Positions 26,055 to 35,540 of a stretch of DNA of 64,000 nt are shown piece by piece. Position numbers and translations under genes: made by a program. Each line of letters begins with the position of its first letter. Positions within the stretch are counted from its first letter, which is position 1. The notes beneath the pieces were generated by a model. The model ran no database searches and had not been told where the DNA came from. It worked only from the letters and a program-made list of their open reading frames with translations. Location of the stretch: assembly GCF_009746715.1 (NCBI RefSeq), contig NZ_VRKW01000003.1, positions 310,001 to 374,000 on the forward strand. Direction: 5' to 3'. The DNA comes from Ketobacter sp. MCCC 1A13808. GTDB lineage: Bacteria > Pseudomonadota > Gammaproteobacteria > Pseudomonadales > Ketobacteraceae.

Positions 26055-28532
26055 TTAAAAATTATATCTCAAGGACGCCACAATGGTACGTGGTGGCCCA
26101 TAAGCTGATTCAACCAGACCCAGCGAGTCAATCTGGTTAAAGCCACCCGATACATATTCTTCATCGGTGATGTTGCTGAAGGTCAGTGAGGAATCGAAGT
26201 CCGAATTCAGCATGGCACGCCAATCGATCCGGAGATTGGCGACTGCATAGGCGTCGACTTCAATCGATTGGTAGGCCGCTGCGCGTAAGGTAGGATCAGC
26301 TATGGTGTTTTCGAATTGGGAGGGAATGGCAAAGTTAACCATTTCATCCTGCCAATAAACGGAAGCGGTCAATGAAATATCGCCGGTTTCAACTGCGGTC
26401 GGGAAGGTATAGGAAGCAGAAACAGTGGCGGTATTTTCCGGCAAGAATTCAAAATCGTTGCCGGAAGCATCATGGGGTACATAGGCCGGAAGGGTCGGGT
26501 CCGTAGCATTTCTCACTTCGGTGTCCCATTCGTCATAACTGGCATCGGTGTAGGCATAGCCCAGGGTTAATAACAGGTCGTCGGTCACTGCCCACATGGC
26601 GTTTAACTCAATGCCCTGTATGGTGGCGGTAGCGGCGTTGATGGTACTGGTTTCAAAACTGGAACCGGTTGATACGGATACGGTTTTCTGAATGTCGTCG
26701 TATTGCTGTACATAGGCGGCGACATCGGTTCTGAAGTTACCCCATTCCGCTTTGTGGCCCACTTCATAGGTGATAACGTTTTCTTCTTCAAATGGCGTGA
26801 GAGTAACGTTATCGACACCGCGGAGGTTGAAGCCGCCCGATCGGTAGCCGGTCGAAATACTTCCGTAAATCAAAGTGGCGTCATCCGGTGTATAGCTCAC
26901 CGACGCGCGGCCAGTAGGCGCGGAAAAGGTTTCGCTCTCTGTACGCGCACAATCGGGTTCGGGATTGCCATTGACGTCGGTTACGGCACAGGCCAGTGGG
27001 TCGGAAGCGAGCGTGAAGGGCAGTGCTGGGTTCTGGGGTTCCTGCTTTTGGTTTCTGACGGTAACGCTGCGTTCGTCCCAGCTCTGGCGTAACCCCAGAG
27101 TGGCGGCCCATTCATCATTGAAGTGATAGGTAGCTTCTCCGAATACACCATAGGCGGTGTTGTCGACATCGCCTATCGGCGCGGATTGATAAATCAGAGC
27201 AGGAAAAGGGCCCACATTGCCGGAGAAGACCTGAGTAAACCCGTCTTGTGAGGCTTCCATCTGATACCAATAAACACCTGTGATCCATTCTATTTTGTCG
27301 GTGCTTCCCAACAACTGCAGCTCATTGCTGAGCTGCTCTGCTTCGATTACTTCCGCGCCAACAGGGTCAAGCGTAACAGCACTGGTGCGGGAAGAAAGAC
27401 CGTTCGAGGAAATGGGGAAGGCGGTGCCGTCGGCGTCGCTGGTTCTTGAGGTTTCGACTTTGCGGTAACCAAAAATATTCTTTATGGTCATGTCGTCGGA
27501 AATATCAAATTCAGTGGTGTTGGACGCGAACGTGTTTTTGACTTTTTCTCTTCCCAGTAAATCGATTTCGACATCGTGGGCAGAACGATTGGCTTGTCGA
27601 GTAACAGCGTCAGCGACACCGGTGCCGTAAGACACCTGAGTTAATGCGCCCACCTGAATGGGTGCAAACGCGGAAATAGTCGGTGCCCGCGCGATCATGT
27701 CATTTTCGTCGTAGGCGACCATGAACAAGTTGGAAAAAGAATTGGTTTCGTAATTGACACCGATGCGCATGCCTTTTGAATCTTCGTCCCACAAATCCTG
27801 TCCGTTTAACTGATTGTCAGCAACCACTTCCTGGTAACCATCACGTTGTAAGGCGCGGCCGGCAACGCGAATTTGCAGGTTGTCGGAGATAGGCATGTTT
27901 GCAGCGCCCTCCAATCCAACCAGGTTGTAATCACCCACCTTCATCTGCACGTAACCTTCTTGCTCATTGGTCGGCTTGGCCGGGGTAATCAACAGTGCTC
28001 CACCGGTGGAGTTACGGCCAAACAGGGTGCCTTGTGGGCCTTTCAGGATTTGCAGGTTCGCTAAATCATAAAAAGCCAGGTTGGTTCCCTGGGAGGGCGT
28101 CATAACTACATCATTAAAATAGATAGGTATGGATTGATCCAGGGAAAGCGTTGTATCGGTGGGCCTTTGTCCCCGCACAGCAACAATGGGAGCGTTGGAG
28201 GAGGTGCCGGTATTTGAAATGGTCACTGCCGGTACTTTGGTGCCCAGACTTTCCAGCTCCACGATGTTTTGTTTTTCCAGTTGGTCGGAATTCATAACGG
28301 TTACAGCAATGGGAACATCCTGAGCGCTTTCTTCACGACGTCTTGCTGTTACCGTGACTTCTTCGATGGGGCCCCGACGTTCGGCTTGCTCGGGCTCTTC
28401 AGCGTTAACCTGTGTGGTAAAACCGGTAGCAATGACCGTAGTGATTGCCGCAGCCAGAAAACTCATTGTCGGTTGGGGGGAGGATGCCGCTGTTGAAGGG
28501 AATCCCCTTCTGATCTTTTTCAATTCGCACAT
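26055..28532 (-). CDS. TonB-dependent receptor, large sphingomonad-like type
   Basis: An 825-residue outer-membrane receptor. It has a long leader with an Ala/Thr-rich membrane part, then PIEEVTVTARRREESAQDVPIAVTV, which marks the IroN/FyuA-like receptor group common in marine lipid and polysaccharide users; EEVTVTARR is the likely TonB-box region. Plug: PAVTISNTG, VRGQRP, LQILKGPQGTLFGRNSTGGALL. The C-terminus ends RTIVASLRYNF with a terminal Phe. GGAG lies seven bases upstream of the start. It lies directly upstream of the DUF3450/TonB operon in the same direction, suggesting it is the main client. Ligand unknown. Confidence 0.94.
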   Translation of the reverse strand: MCELKKIRRGFPSTAASSPQPTMSFLAAAITTVIATGFTTQVNAEEPEQAERRGPIEEVTVTARRREESAQDVPIAVTVMNSDQLEKQNIVELESLGTKVPAVTISNTGTSSNAPIVAVRGQRPTDTTLSLDQSIPIYFNDVVMTPSQGTNLAFYDLANLQILKGPQGTLFGRNSTGGALLITPAKPTNEQEGYVQMKVGDYNLVGLEGAANMPISDNLQIRVAGRALQRDGYQEVVADNQLNGQDLWDEDSKGMRIGVNYETNSFSNLFMVAYDENDMIARAPTISAFAPIQVGALTQVSYGTGVADAVTRQANRSAHDVEIDLLGREKVKNTFASNTTEFDISDDMTIKNIFGYRKVETSRTSDADGTAFPISSNGLSSRTSAVTLDPVGAEVIEAEQLSNELQLLGSTDKIEWITGVYWYQMEASQDGFTQVFSGNVGPFPALIYQSAPIGDVDNTAYGVFGEATYHFNDEWAATLGLRQSWDERSVTVRNQKQEPQNPALPFTLASDPLACAVTDVNGNPEPDCARTESETFSAPTGRASVSYTPDDATLIYGSISTGYRSGGFNLRGVDNVTLTPFEEENVITYEVGHKAEWGNFRTDVAAYVQQYDDIQKTVSVSTGSSFETSTINAATATIQGIELNAMWAVTDDLLLTLGYAYTDASYDEWDTEVRNATDPTLPAYVPHDASGNDFEFLPENTATVSASYTFPTAVETGDISLTASVYWQDEMVNFAIPSQFENTIADPTLRAAAYQSIEVDAYAVANLRIDWRAMLNSDFDSSLTFSNITDEEYVSGGFNQIDSLGLVESAYGPPRTIVASLRYNF

Positions 28533-29271
28533 TTTAAATCTCCATACACCTTCGTAATTTTATTGTTTCGAGTAATTATTTTTGTTTGTTATCAAATTTG
28601 GTTTGTTACGCCAATCAGGGCAGGTTGGGGGGAGCAAATCAGAAAGAAGCAAAAATTCGAATGGATTTTTGCGTTGGAATGGTTGCGGTTTATGTGGTGT
28701 TCGCTTTTGTACATCATAGTTATTCTTTCTAATTGTTTTTTTTAGTATAGCTAAGTGAGCCAACAGCATTAAGCTCAGTGATCGTGTTGGGAAACTTAAA
28801 AGTTACAACCTGCGTTGTCACATGGTTTTAATCTATCCGATGGGGTGGAGGCATGCAAGACTCTCGTGATTAAATTTATACATTTGTAGATCAAAATTAG
28901 CTAGTTTTACAGGTTGCGCACTAGCCGGATTTTATATGTTGAATTTTGAGCTAACCCGTTCATTATGTTGAACGAAAGCCCTTTTCTTGTTAGTCAGTGC
29001 GTGCTTCAAAGGTCAAGTTTGAATGCGGTACAGATCAAAAAAAGTTGCCTGATATTCGCTGTATACACGGAGTTCTGATTCTTTTTTCGAATAAAGAATA
29101 CAACAAGGTATCAACTCCATCGGCGTAAGTAGAGGGTCGTATAAGTATTGTGAACGTGAAAGCGGGTGTACACGTTATAGCCCGGGCGTCGTTCGCTAAA
29201 CCGGATAGGCATAAGTAGACCGATAGAGGCGTTACAGTATGAAGGCCTGCTTACGCTGAATGAATTTCACC
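28533..29271. other. 740-bp AT-rich intergenic region
   Basis: Between the TonB receptor start and the glpD stop, both minus strand. No convincing coding frame: openings are short and AT-rich. It probably carries the receptor promoter and glpD 3' end. I saw only a weak CCAACA/TGTTGG hairpin near 28757-28786 and two loosely similar segments with the core TAAGTAGA near 29130 and 29210; no riboswitch or tRNA-like fold recognised. Confidence 0.4.
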
Positions 29272-30873
29272 TCAGTGTTCAGTAAAGTATTCGTTGTATT
29301 TTTGCTCCGCTTGATCGCCGAACAAAATTTTACAGGCGGCCTTGAGGCCCGGTGCTTTTTGCAGGTCTTCTTTTCTTACTACCAACGCGATTTTGGAGCG
29401 ACGGCGCAAAAAGTCTTCCAGTTTTACGATCACTTCACGTTGAGCGGCCTGTTCTATTTCGCAGCGGGTGTATTCGGCATTTTCAATGAGCAGTTGTGCG
29501 TTCGAAGGGTCGGAGCGAATTCGTTCCAGCAAGCCGAAAGCATGTGCACCGTAGCGTCGCCAGAAGCGTGTGGTTAACGGCTCCGAAGAGGAGGGATGAG
29601 TCAGGCTATCCAGCTCCATGAGTTTGGCCTGGTGCAAAAATTCCTGTTTTATTTCGTCGTTGGGTTCTCCGTACCAACTGAATTTCGGATAGGGAATGGG
29701 GATGCCCATGCCCGCCACCAGATTCACCACTTCTTCACCGACGTTCAGACAGTCTGTGAGTTTGCCGCCAAAGATGGATAAATGCTTTTGTTGTGAATCG
29801 ACATCAATGGCGTGTTTGCGTGACAGCTTGACCCAGTCCGCTTTACCGCTTGTGCCTTCAATGGCTAACGGTCTGACCCCGCAGCGTTCGGCAATGATAT
29901 CTTGCGGAGTAATCGGTTTGGGCAGGACTAATAATGCGTTTATATTGTCGATTACAAATTGGCGATCAGCCTCTGTGACTTGCGCTTTGGGTTCTGCAAC
30001 CTGAGTGTCTGTCGTGCCAATACAGGTTTTGGGTCCCATCGGGATGACAAAAAACAGTCTGCCGTCGCTGGCAAAAAAAGTGAGAACGCGTTTGTTCGAT
30101 GTCACCTGATCGATAATCAAATGAATGCCTTTGGAGAACACATGATGGTGATTGGTCTGGAGCCGAGCCATCGAGTTGTGCTGGTCAACATAGGGGCCGC
30201 AGGCATTGATCAATACTTTAGCCCGAATGGGGAAGTGCTCGCCGGTCAGGGTATCTTTGGCGGTTATCTGCCAAAGCCCATTGTCGCGTTTCAACGCCGT
30301 GGACTCGACATAATTGGCCGCAACGCAGCCGTAATTCAAACTGTTGCGAATAAAATTAAACACGAAGCGGGCATCGTTATCGTAGAGATAACAGTCTGAA
30401 TATTCGAAGCCTCCCTTGGCTTGCTGGGTGTTGACGACCGGCTCCAGCTTTTTGATGGTGGCTTTGGTCAAAAATCTAGGCGGTTTGGTAAAAAAACGGC
30501 CGATCATCCAATAGAAGAGTGTGCCTAGAAATACGAAGGAAACCGGCAATCTGAAGCCGTTCTGAATGGTAGTGAAAAAGCGGATTTCCTGCACCGTTGA
30601 TGGGTAGCTCTTCATCAGGTGGTTGCGGCTCTTGCACAGCTTATTGACCAGCAGGAGCTCCATATTTTCCAGATACTTGATGCCACCCCAAGCTAAATTG
30701 GAGGAGTTTGAACTGGTGCAGGATGCAAAGTCCTGCCTTTCAATTAAGCCGACCTTTGCGCCTTTACCCGCCAGGGCCGCTGCTGATACCGCTCCGTTAA
30801 TACCGCCACCCACCACCAGCACATCAAAAGTTTCTGTTTTAAGCTTGTCGATATTGGTTTGTCTCAACTTCAT
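29272..30873 (-). CDS. glpD: Glycerol-3-phosphate dehydrogenase (FAD)
   Basis: A 533-residue flavoenzyme that oxidises sn-glycerol 3-phosphate to DHAP and passes electrons to quinone at the inner membrane. N-terminal FAD motif DVLVVGGGINGAVSA, then LIERQDFASCTSSNSSNLAWGGIKYLE, a hallmark of GlpD. Later IHLIIDQ, IPMGPKTCIGTTDT and LSIFGGKLTDC, all family blocks. It lacks glpF or glpK neighbours here. The C-terminal DAO_C-like helical domain is present (LERIRSDPSNAQLLIENAEY). Confidence 0.94.
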   Translation of the reverse strand: MKLRQTNIDKLKTETFDVLVVGGGINGAVSAAALAGKGAKVGLIERQDFASCTSSNSSNLAWGGIKYLENMELLLVNKLCKSRNHLMKSYPSTVQEIRFFTTIQNGFRLPVSFVFLGTLFYWMIGRFFTKPPRFLTKATIKKLEPVVNTQQAKGGFEYSDCYLYDNDARFVFNFIRNSLNYGCVAANYVESTALKRDNGLWQITAKDTLTGEHFPIRAKVLINACGPYVDQHNSMARLQTNHHHVFSKGIHLIIDQVTSNKRVLTFFASDGRLFFVIPMGPKTCIGTTDTQVAEPKAQVTEADRQFVIDNINALLVLPKPITPQDIIAERCGVRPLAIEGTSGKADWVKLSRKHAIDVDSQQKHLSIFGGKLTDCLNVGEEVVNLVAGMGIPIPYPKFSWYGEPNDEIKQEFLHQAKLMELDSLTHPSSSEPLTTRFWRRYGAHAFGLLERIRSDPSNAQLLIENAEYTRCEIEQAAQREVIVKLEDFLRRRSKIALVVRKEDLQKAPGLKAACKILFGDQAEQKYNEYFTEH

Positions 30874-31025
30874 AGAGTTTCCCTACCAACTGCGGCTACA
30901 CGTCAACTGAAAAACCAGGATAAACGTTTGAATAGACTAATTAAAGGAAGAAACGCGCCTTAAGTGGAGCATGTCGCTTACGGGGCATTTGAGCGAAGGC
31001 GTCAGAAGGGGGCAGGAGTGTGTTG

Positions 31026-32087
31026 CTAGGCCAATTTGATGCAATCCCGACCTGCAGATTTTGCGTTGTATAGCGCGGTATCACATCGGTTCAGCCAGTT
31101 AACAACGGATTCTCCTCGTTTGGCCTCGGCGACACCGCAGCTCACTGTGATGGCTACTTTTGTGGAAAGGTGCGTTTCCCGTATCAGTTCGCAATAGGAG
31201 TCAGCGATGCTCGCTGCATCTTTCAGGTTGGTCGATTGCAGGAGTACGGTAAATTCTTCACCGCCGTGGCGAAAGAAGCTGTCGGTGCTGCGCAGCCGCC
31301 GGGAGAGTGTTGCCACGAAATTGATTAATACCGTGTCGCCTTCCTGGTGGCCATAGTTGTCGTTTATCGCCTTAAAGTGATCTATATCAATCATAATAAT
31401 GGATGCAGATGTGTTGTAGCGCTTGTGTAAAGCATCTGCTTTATCCAGTTCCTGCATCATGGCTCTACGATTGAGTGCATTGGTTAACGGATCGCGTAAA
31501 GCCAGATCTTTTAGATTCTGTTCGTGACGGTACAAAATGGCGGATTGTATTTCGATGCCAAAGCCGCAGGTGGCCAAAGAGAGCATGTAAATCAACGCCA
31601 GCTCAAACGGGAATAGATAAAATGCGATTGAGCCATTTATTAATACCCAGATGATATTCATGATCACAGACAGGCGTTTTTCCAGCAGCAGATAAAATCC
31701 TACTGTGAACGCATAGCTCCAGAATATCGTGTATTTCTGGATCAACATTATGGTGGAAACATAAAGGATAAAACAGATGAAGAGTAAGAGTGGCGGTGAT
31801 AGTAGACGGCGGTTGGATTTAACCAACATAATCAAATGCACCAGCGTAATGCTGGTGGCGAGTGCGTAAATAGTGAATAAAAGGTTTTGCCCCCGTGACC
31901 AGGTTACCATCAGCACAGGTAATACAAAGATAGGCAGGTGCACCGACATCAACCGATAGACAATTTCACGAATCACAGGCAGAGGTAAATTTTTAATTTC
32001 CTCTTCGCTGTATTGGCTATTGACCAGAACTAACCGGTATAGGGCGTGTGGTGTCAAAAATGTGGTCTCCGTGCTCAGAAACTGCAA
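31026..32087 (-). CDS. Membrane diguanylate cyclase (GGDEF)
   Basis: A 353-residue protein. About six transmembrane helices (residues 50-190) precede a GGDEF domain with active site GGEEF at 275-279. Unlike the DGC at 10.4 kb, the I-site RxxD is intact (RSTDSFFRHGGEEF), so feedback inhibition is expected. The 5' start is a TTG without a clear ribosome site; the true start may be a little downstream. It stands alone. Confidence 0.9.
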   Translation of the reverse strand: MQFLSTETTFLTPHALYRLVLVNSQYSEEEIKNLPLPVIREIVYRLMSVHLPIFVLPVLMVTWSRGQNLLFTIYALATSITLVHLIMLVKSNRRLLSPPLLLFICFILYVSTIMLIQKYTIFWSYAFTVGFYLLLEKRLSVIMNIIWVLINGSIAFYLFPFELALIYMLSLATCGFGIEIQSAILYRHEQNLKDLALRDPLTNALNRRAMMQELDKADALHKRYNTSASIIMIDIDHFKAINDNYGHQEGDTVLINFVATLSRRLRSTDSFFRHGGEEFTVLLQSTNLKDAASIADSYCELIRETHLSTKVAITVSCGVAEAKRGESVVNWLNRCDTALYNAKSAGRDCIKLA

Positions 32088-32252
32088 TCAGAGTGTCATC
32101 AGTAGATCACTCGGATTATCTTCTACATTGTTTAATTATAGGGTATCGCAGATCGGAGCTCGGGGGGATTTGTCACGGAGTTGTTTTAATTTGGTGGATT
32201 TTATGTAGTAGACGTGAACCTAATTGAGGTAGCCTTGTCTGGTTGGCCAGGC

Positions 32253-32999
32253 CTATCCTCGTTGCCCCCCGTCTACTCGCAGGGTCGAGCCGGTGGTGAA
32301 TGAGGAAGCATCACTTGCCAGCATCAAAACAGCGGAAATTATTTCTTGTGGTTGCCCCGGGCGTTGGGCGGCGTTTTTTATTTTAGCGATTACCTCTTCG
32401 GTCCAGTCGGCGTGTGCTTCCGTCATAAAGGGTCCGGCGGATACGGTGTTAATACGTACCTTGGGCCCGTATTCCGCTGCCATCGAAACGGTCATGGCAT
32501 TGAGTGCGGCCTTGGCACAGCCGTAGGGCACCACACCGGGCAGTGCCATCAGCGCGCCGGAAGAGCTGATATTGATGATGCTACCGCCGCCGGCCGCTAC
32601 CATACGCCGGGCGACCTGGCTGGAAAGATAGAAGGGGCCTTTAAAATTCAGATTCATTACCGAGTCGAACAACTTTTCCGATACCTCATGGCTGGGGCAG
32701 GCCGGTGACATCCCGGCATTGTTGATAAGGATGTCGACCCGCCCGAAGGTTTGGTAAGCTGACTCGATTAATGCGTCTATTTGCGCCCACTGGCCCACGT
32801 GCGTTGAAACCGCCAGGGCTTTGCGCCCGAGCTGGCGTACCTCCTCCGCCACACGCTCGCACTGTTCCAGCTTGCGGCTGGCAATAATAATATCTGCGCC
32901 ACGTTCGGCTAAGCCTATTACCATTTGATAGCCCAGGCCCCGGGATCCCCCGGTGACCAGGGCGACTTTGCCGGTGAAATCCAGTAGCGCGTCCATCAT
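32253..32999 (-). CDS. SDR-family oxidoreductase (3-hydroxyacyl/keto reductase-like)
   Basis: A 248-residue classical SDR. NAD(P) motif TGGSRGLGYQM (residues 16-26), NNAGMSP, catalytic Ser in INISSSGAL and Y-x3-K in YGCAKAALN, then the C-terminal TGSTLRVDGGQRG typical of FabG-like enzymes. Its start codon overlaps the stop of the acyl-CoA dehydrogenase gene by one base (TGATG), so the two are coupled. In the LvaABCDE pathway an SDR (LvaD) accompanies the kinase and dehydrogenase; here it probably handles the hydroxyacyl intermediate. Confidence 0.9.
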   Translation of the reverse strand: MMDALLDFTGKVALVTGGSRGLGYQMVIGLAERGADIIIASRKLEQCERVAEEVRQLGRKALAVSTHVGQWAQIDALIESAYQTFGRVDILINNAGMSPACPSHEVSEKLFDSVMNLNFKGPFYLSSQVARRMVAAGGGSIINISSSGALMALPGVVPYGCAKAALNAMTVSMAAEYGPKVRINTVSAGPFMTEAHADWTEEVIAKIKNAAQRPGQPQEIISAVLMLASDASSFTTGSTLRVDGGQRG

Positions 33000-34297
33000 C
33001 AGTCTTCCAATAGGTGAGCAAATTTCTTTTTGGCTTGTTCAAGCCGTGTCAGGTTGTGATCGGTGGGGAAGAAGCCCGGCGCAGGCGTGGCATTTTTTAG
33101 CAGTGCTTTGGCCACCTGCACCTGATGCACTTCGGTAGGTCCGTCGGCTACGGCCAGTGTGGGGGCTCCGGCCCACATTTTTGCCAGCGGCGTTTCCAGC
33201 GATACACCCAGTGAGCCATGCAGGTGAACAGCGCGCTTGGCAACTTCATAGAATACTTTGCCCAATTGAATTTTGCACATGCCTATGTGCGTGCGGGCGG
33301 CTCCGTGGGGTTCATTATCGATGATCCAGGCGGCTTTCAGGATCAGTAAGCGAAATTGTTCGATGTCGACCGCGGTATCCGCGATCATGCCCTGGACAAA
33401 TTGATGCTGGGAAAGTAATTTGCCTTTCGTCTGGCGGGAAACGGCTCGCTCCACCATCATATCCAAAGCCCGTTGCAACAGGCCTACTGTGCGCATGCAA
33501 TGATGAATGCGTCCTCCGCCCAAACGTGCCTGGGCAACCTTGAATGCGCCGCCCTGCTCCCCCAGCATGGCGTCCAGTGGTACCCGTACCTGATTGTATT
33601 TCATAAAAGCGTGAATGCCGTCGTCGATTTCATTCTCGGGGGAATCGCTCATAATCTTGGTGTTGCGGATGATTTCAATTCCCGGTGTTTTGGCATCCAC
33701 CAGAAACATGGACATGCGTTCATGAGGGGCATTGTCGGGGTTGGTCACCGCCATCACGATCAAAAACTCGGCGTAGCGGGCATTGGACGAAAACCATTTG
33801 TAGCCGTCAATGACCCATTCGTTGCCCTCTTGCCAGGCTTTGCATTCAAACTCAAGCGGATCGGCTCCGGCTTGGGGTTCGGTCATTGAGAAACAGGATA
33901 CGATGTCGCCATCCATTAATGGCTTGAGGTACTTTTCTTTTTGCTCTTCGGTGCCGAACATGGCGAGAATTTCAGCGTTTCCGGTATCCGGCGCCTGGGT
34001 GCCGAAAATGGTGGGCGCCCAGCTTGAGCGTCCGAGAATTTCATTCATTAGGGCCAGCTTTACTTGGCCGTAGCCGGGGCCGCCCAGGTTGGGTCCCAGG
34101 TGACAGGCCCATAATTCCTGATCTTTGACCTGCTGCTGCAATGGGCGCACGATTTTGCGCGCGTTGCTGTTTTTGACGTCGTACATATCCGACGCACGGG
34201 GGAAGAGCAGATCCACCATTTCGCACTCTTCACGCACGAAGCTATTCATCCAATCCAGTTTTTTCTTAAATTCGGGTTCTATGCTGAAATCAATCAT
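32999..34297 (-). CDS. ACAD10/11-type acyl-CoA dehydrogenase-fold enzyme
   Basis: A 432-residue acyl-CoA dehydrogenase-fold flavoprotein. It shows the FAD-binding SCFSMTEPQAGADP region and LGGGRIHHCMRTVG, which closely matches the ACAD10/ACAD11 and LvaC type, not the usual fatty-acyl dehydrogenases. In those enzymes a phosphorylated 4-hydroxyacyl-CoA is converted to an enoyl-CoA by loss of phosphate. The adjacent APH-type kinase gene 44 bp upstream and the coupled SDR fit this. The chain-length range is unknown. Confidence 0.85.
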   Translation of the reverse strand: MIDFSIEPEFKKKLDWMNSFVREECEMVDLLFPRASDMYDVKNSNARKIVRPLQQQVKDQELWACHLGPNLGGPGYGQVKLALMNEILGRSSWAPTIFGTQAPDTGNAEILAMFGTEEQKEKYLKPLMDGDIVSCFSMTEPQAGADPLEFECKAWQEGNEWVIDGYKWFSSNARYAEFLIVMAVTNPDNAPHERMSMFLVDAKTPGIEIIRNTKIMSDSPENEIDDGIHAFMKYNQVRVPLDAMLGEQGGAFKVAQARLGGGRIHHCMRTVGLLQRALDMMVERAVSRQTKGKLLSQHQFVQGMIADTAVDIEQFRLLILKAAWIIDNEPHGAARTHIGMCKIQLGKVFYEVAKRAVHLHGSLGVSLETPLAKMWAGAPTLAVADGPTEVHQVQVAKALLKNATPAPGFFPTDHNLTRLEQAKKKFAHLLED

Positions 34298-34341
34298 GTG
34301 TTGTCACCAATTTGTTTTGTAATTCGTTATCCGGGTGTGGC

Positions 34342-35412
34342 TTAGCAGAATTTTTTAATGTGATCTGACGAGCTGGCAAAGCAATCCAGTACGATATCGC
34401 CAAACCATTCGCCGGCTTTTTTGTCGAGTTTGCCGATGGCCGCCTGCGCAACTTTGTATTCCATAATACAGCCCGCTTTAAAACGCGAAAGAATCAGGTA
34501 GTAATCGAAATTGTCTATGCTGCGACCGGTGCCCGCTGCGTAGTAACGAGCCAGTTCCTGGCGTGTGGGCCAGTGGCGGGTGTCATGGGCGGAGTCGGGG
34601 ATGATATCCGGAGTGCGTTCATCACGCATGCCGTTACAAAACCAGCCCATATCCACCATCGGATCGCCAATGGTCGACAGTTCCCAATCCACTAATGCGT
34701 TAATCAGTGCCGGTGGTTTATCCGCAAACAGCATGTTGGGGGTGCCAATGTCGCCATGGATAATGCCGGGCTTATAGTCGGACGGCGTGTTGTCCCGTAG
34801 CCACTGCTCGGTGAGTTGATAACCCGGCAGTTCGCGCCCTTCGTAGTTGTAACGTTCTTTGTAGGACGCCAGCTGGTTAGCCCAGCGATCAACCTGGCGT
34901 TGCAAGTAGTTTTCCGGCTTGCCGAAATCCTGTAAACCCACAGCCTGATAATCCACGTTGGCTAATGCAACCAATGCGTCTACCACCGCAAACGGAATCC
35001 GGTATTCAAACGGCATACTATCAAAAGGGGGCTGATGCACGACTTTGCGGTCGACGACCTTACCCGACCAACCCGCCACTTTTTCCATAATGTAAAAAGG
35101 CGCGCCGACGATTTCTGCATCTTCGCACACTGCATAGCAGATCGGGTGGGGCACGTCGGTTCCGGTCAGTGCACTTAATACCCGGGCTTCACGCAACACC
35201 GTTCTCTCGCTGCCGGGCGGAGCCACCGCAGGGGGCCTGCGCATGACCCGTGTTTCTTTACCACGATTAAGGTTGATGACCACATTGGAAAAGCCCTGGT
35301 GTAACAGGTCCGCCTGCAGCGGGCCGTTCCCCAGCTCGGGCAAATTACGGTCCAGCCAATCAGTCAATTTCGGAATGTCTATCAGTTTGTCGAGGTCGTG
35401 TTGCAGTCCCAT
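34342..35412 (-). CDS. APH-family kinase, LvaA/ACAD10-like (putative hydroxyacyl-CoA kinase)
   Basis: A 356-residue aminoglycoside-phosphotransferase-fold protein. Catalytic loop IIHGDIGTPNMLF (Asp and Asn of HGDxxxxN), metal-binding VDWELSTIGDPMVDMGWF, and an ATP-site FSNVVINL/RVMRRPP region. In the pathway context these enzymes phosphorylate the hydroxyl of 4-hydroxyacyl-CoA rather than antibiotics. It is the first gene of the minus operon kinase-ACAD-SDR. Its promoter carries the 18-bp quasi-palindrome found also before marR. AAGG lies eight bases before the ATG. Confidence 0.85.
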   Translation of the reverse strand: MGLQHDLDKLIDIPKLTDWLDRNLPELGNGPLQADLLHQGFSNVVINLNRGKETRVMRRPPAVAPPGSERTVLREARVLSALTGTDVPHPICYAVCEDAEIVGAPFYIMEKVAGWSGKVVDRKVVHQPPFDSMPFEYRIPFAVVDALVALANVDYQAVGLQDFGKPENYLQRQVDRWANQLASYKERYNYEGRELPGYQLTEQWLRDNTPSDYKPGIIHGDIGTPNMLFADKPPALINALVDWELSTIGDPMVDMGWFCNGMRDERTPDIIPDSAHDTRHWPTRQELARYYAAGTGRSIDNFDYYLILSRFKAGCIMEYKVAQAAIGKLDKKAGEWFGDIVLDCFASSSDHIKKFC

Positions 35413-35433
35413 GAAAGAAGCCTTGGATGGTGA

Positions 35434-35473
35434 ATAATGGAACCATGGTTACATGTTGACATTGATGTGTCAA
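35434..35473 (-). promoter_or_regulatory. Promoter of kinase-ACAD-SDR operon with candidate MarR operator
   Basis: On the minus strand TTGACA (35473-35468) is followed after 13 bp by a 21-bp motif (35454-35434). Within it, 18 bp (35437-35454; ATGGAACCATGGTTACAT on plus) are palindromic except for one base pair. The same unit, same spacing and same orientation recurs before marR at 38232-38271. A second TTGACA at 35456-35461 faces the VOC gene, so the site may serve both directions. Confidence 0.7.
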
Positions 35474-35540
35474 ATACCCGATGATGCATGTGAACCGATA
35501 TTTCGGTGATTTTTGGAATAAACAGGACAGGAGAGTGCAG

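Noticed and set aside
28563-28745. 60-codon plus-strand frame in the 28.5-29.3 kb gap
   Set aside because: AT-rich, no ribosome site, hydrophobic residues without a pattern.
34342-35412. Aminoglycoside resistance kinase
   Set aside because: The APH fold is present, but partnership with an ACAD10/11-type enzyme fits acyl-CoA metabolism better.
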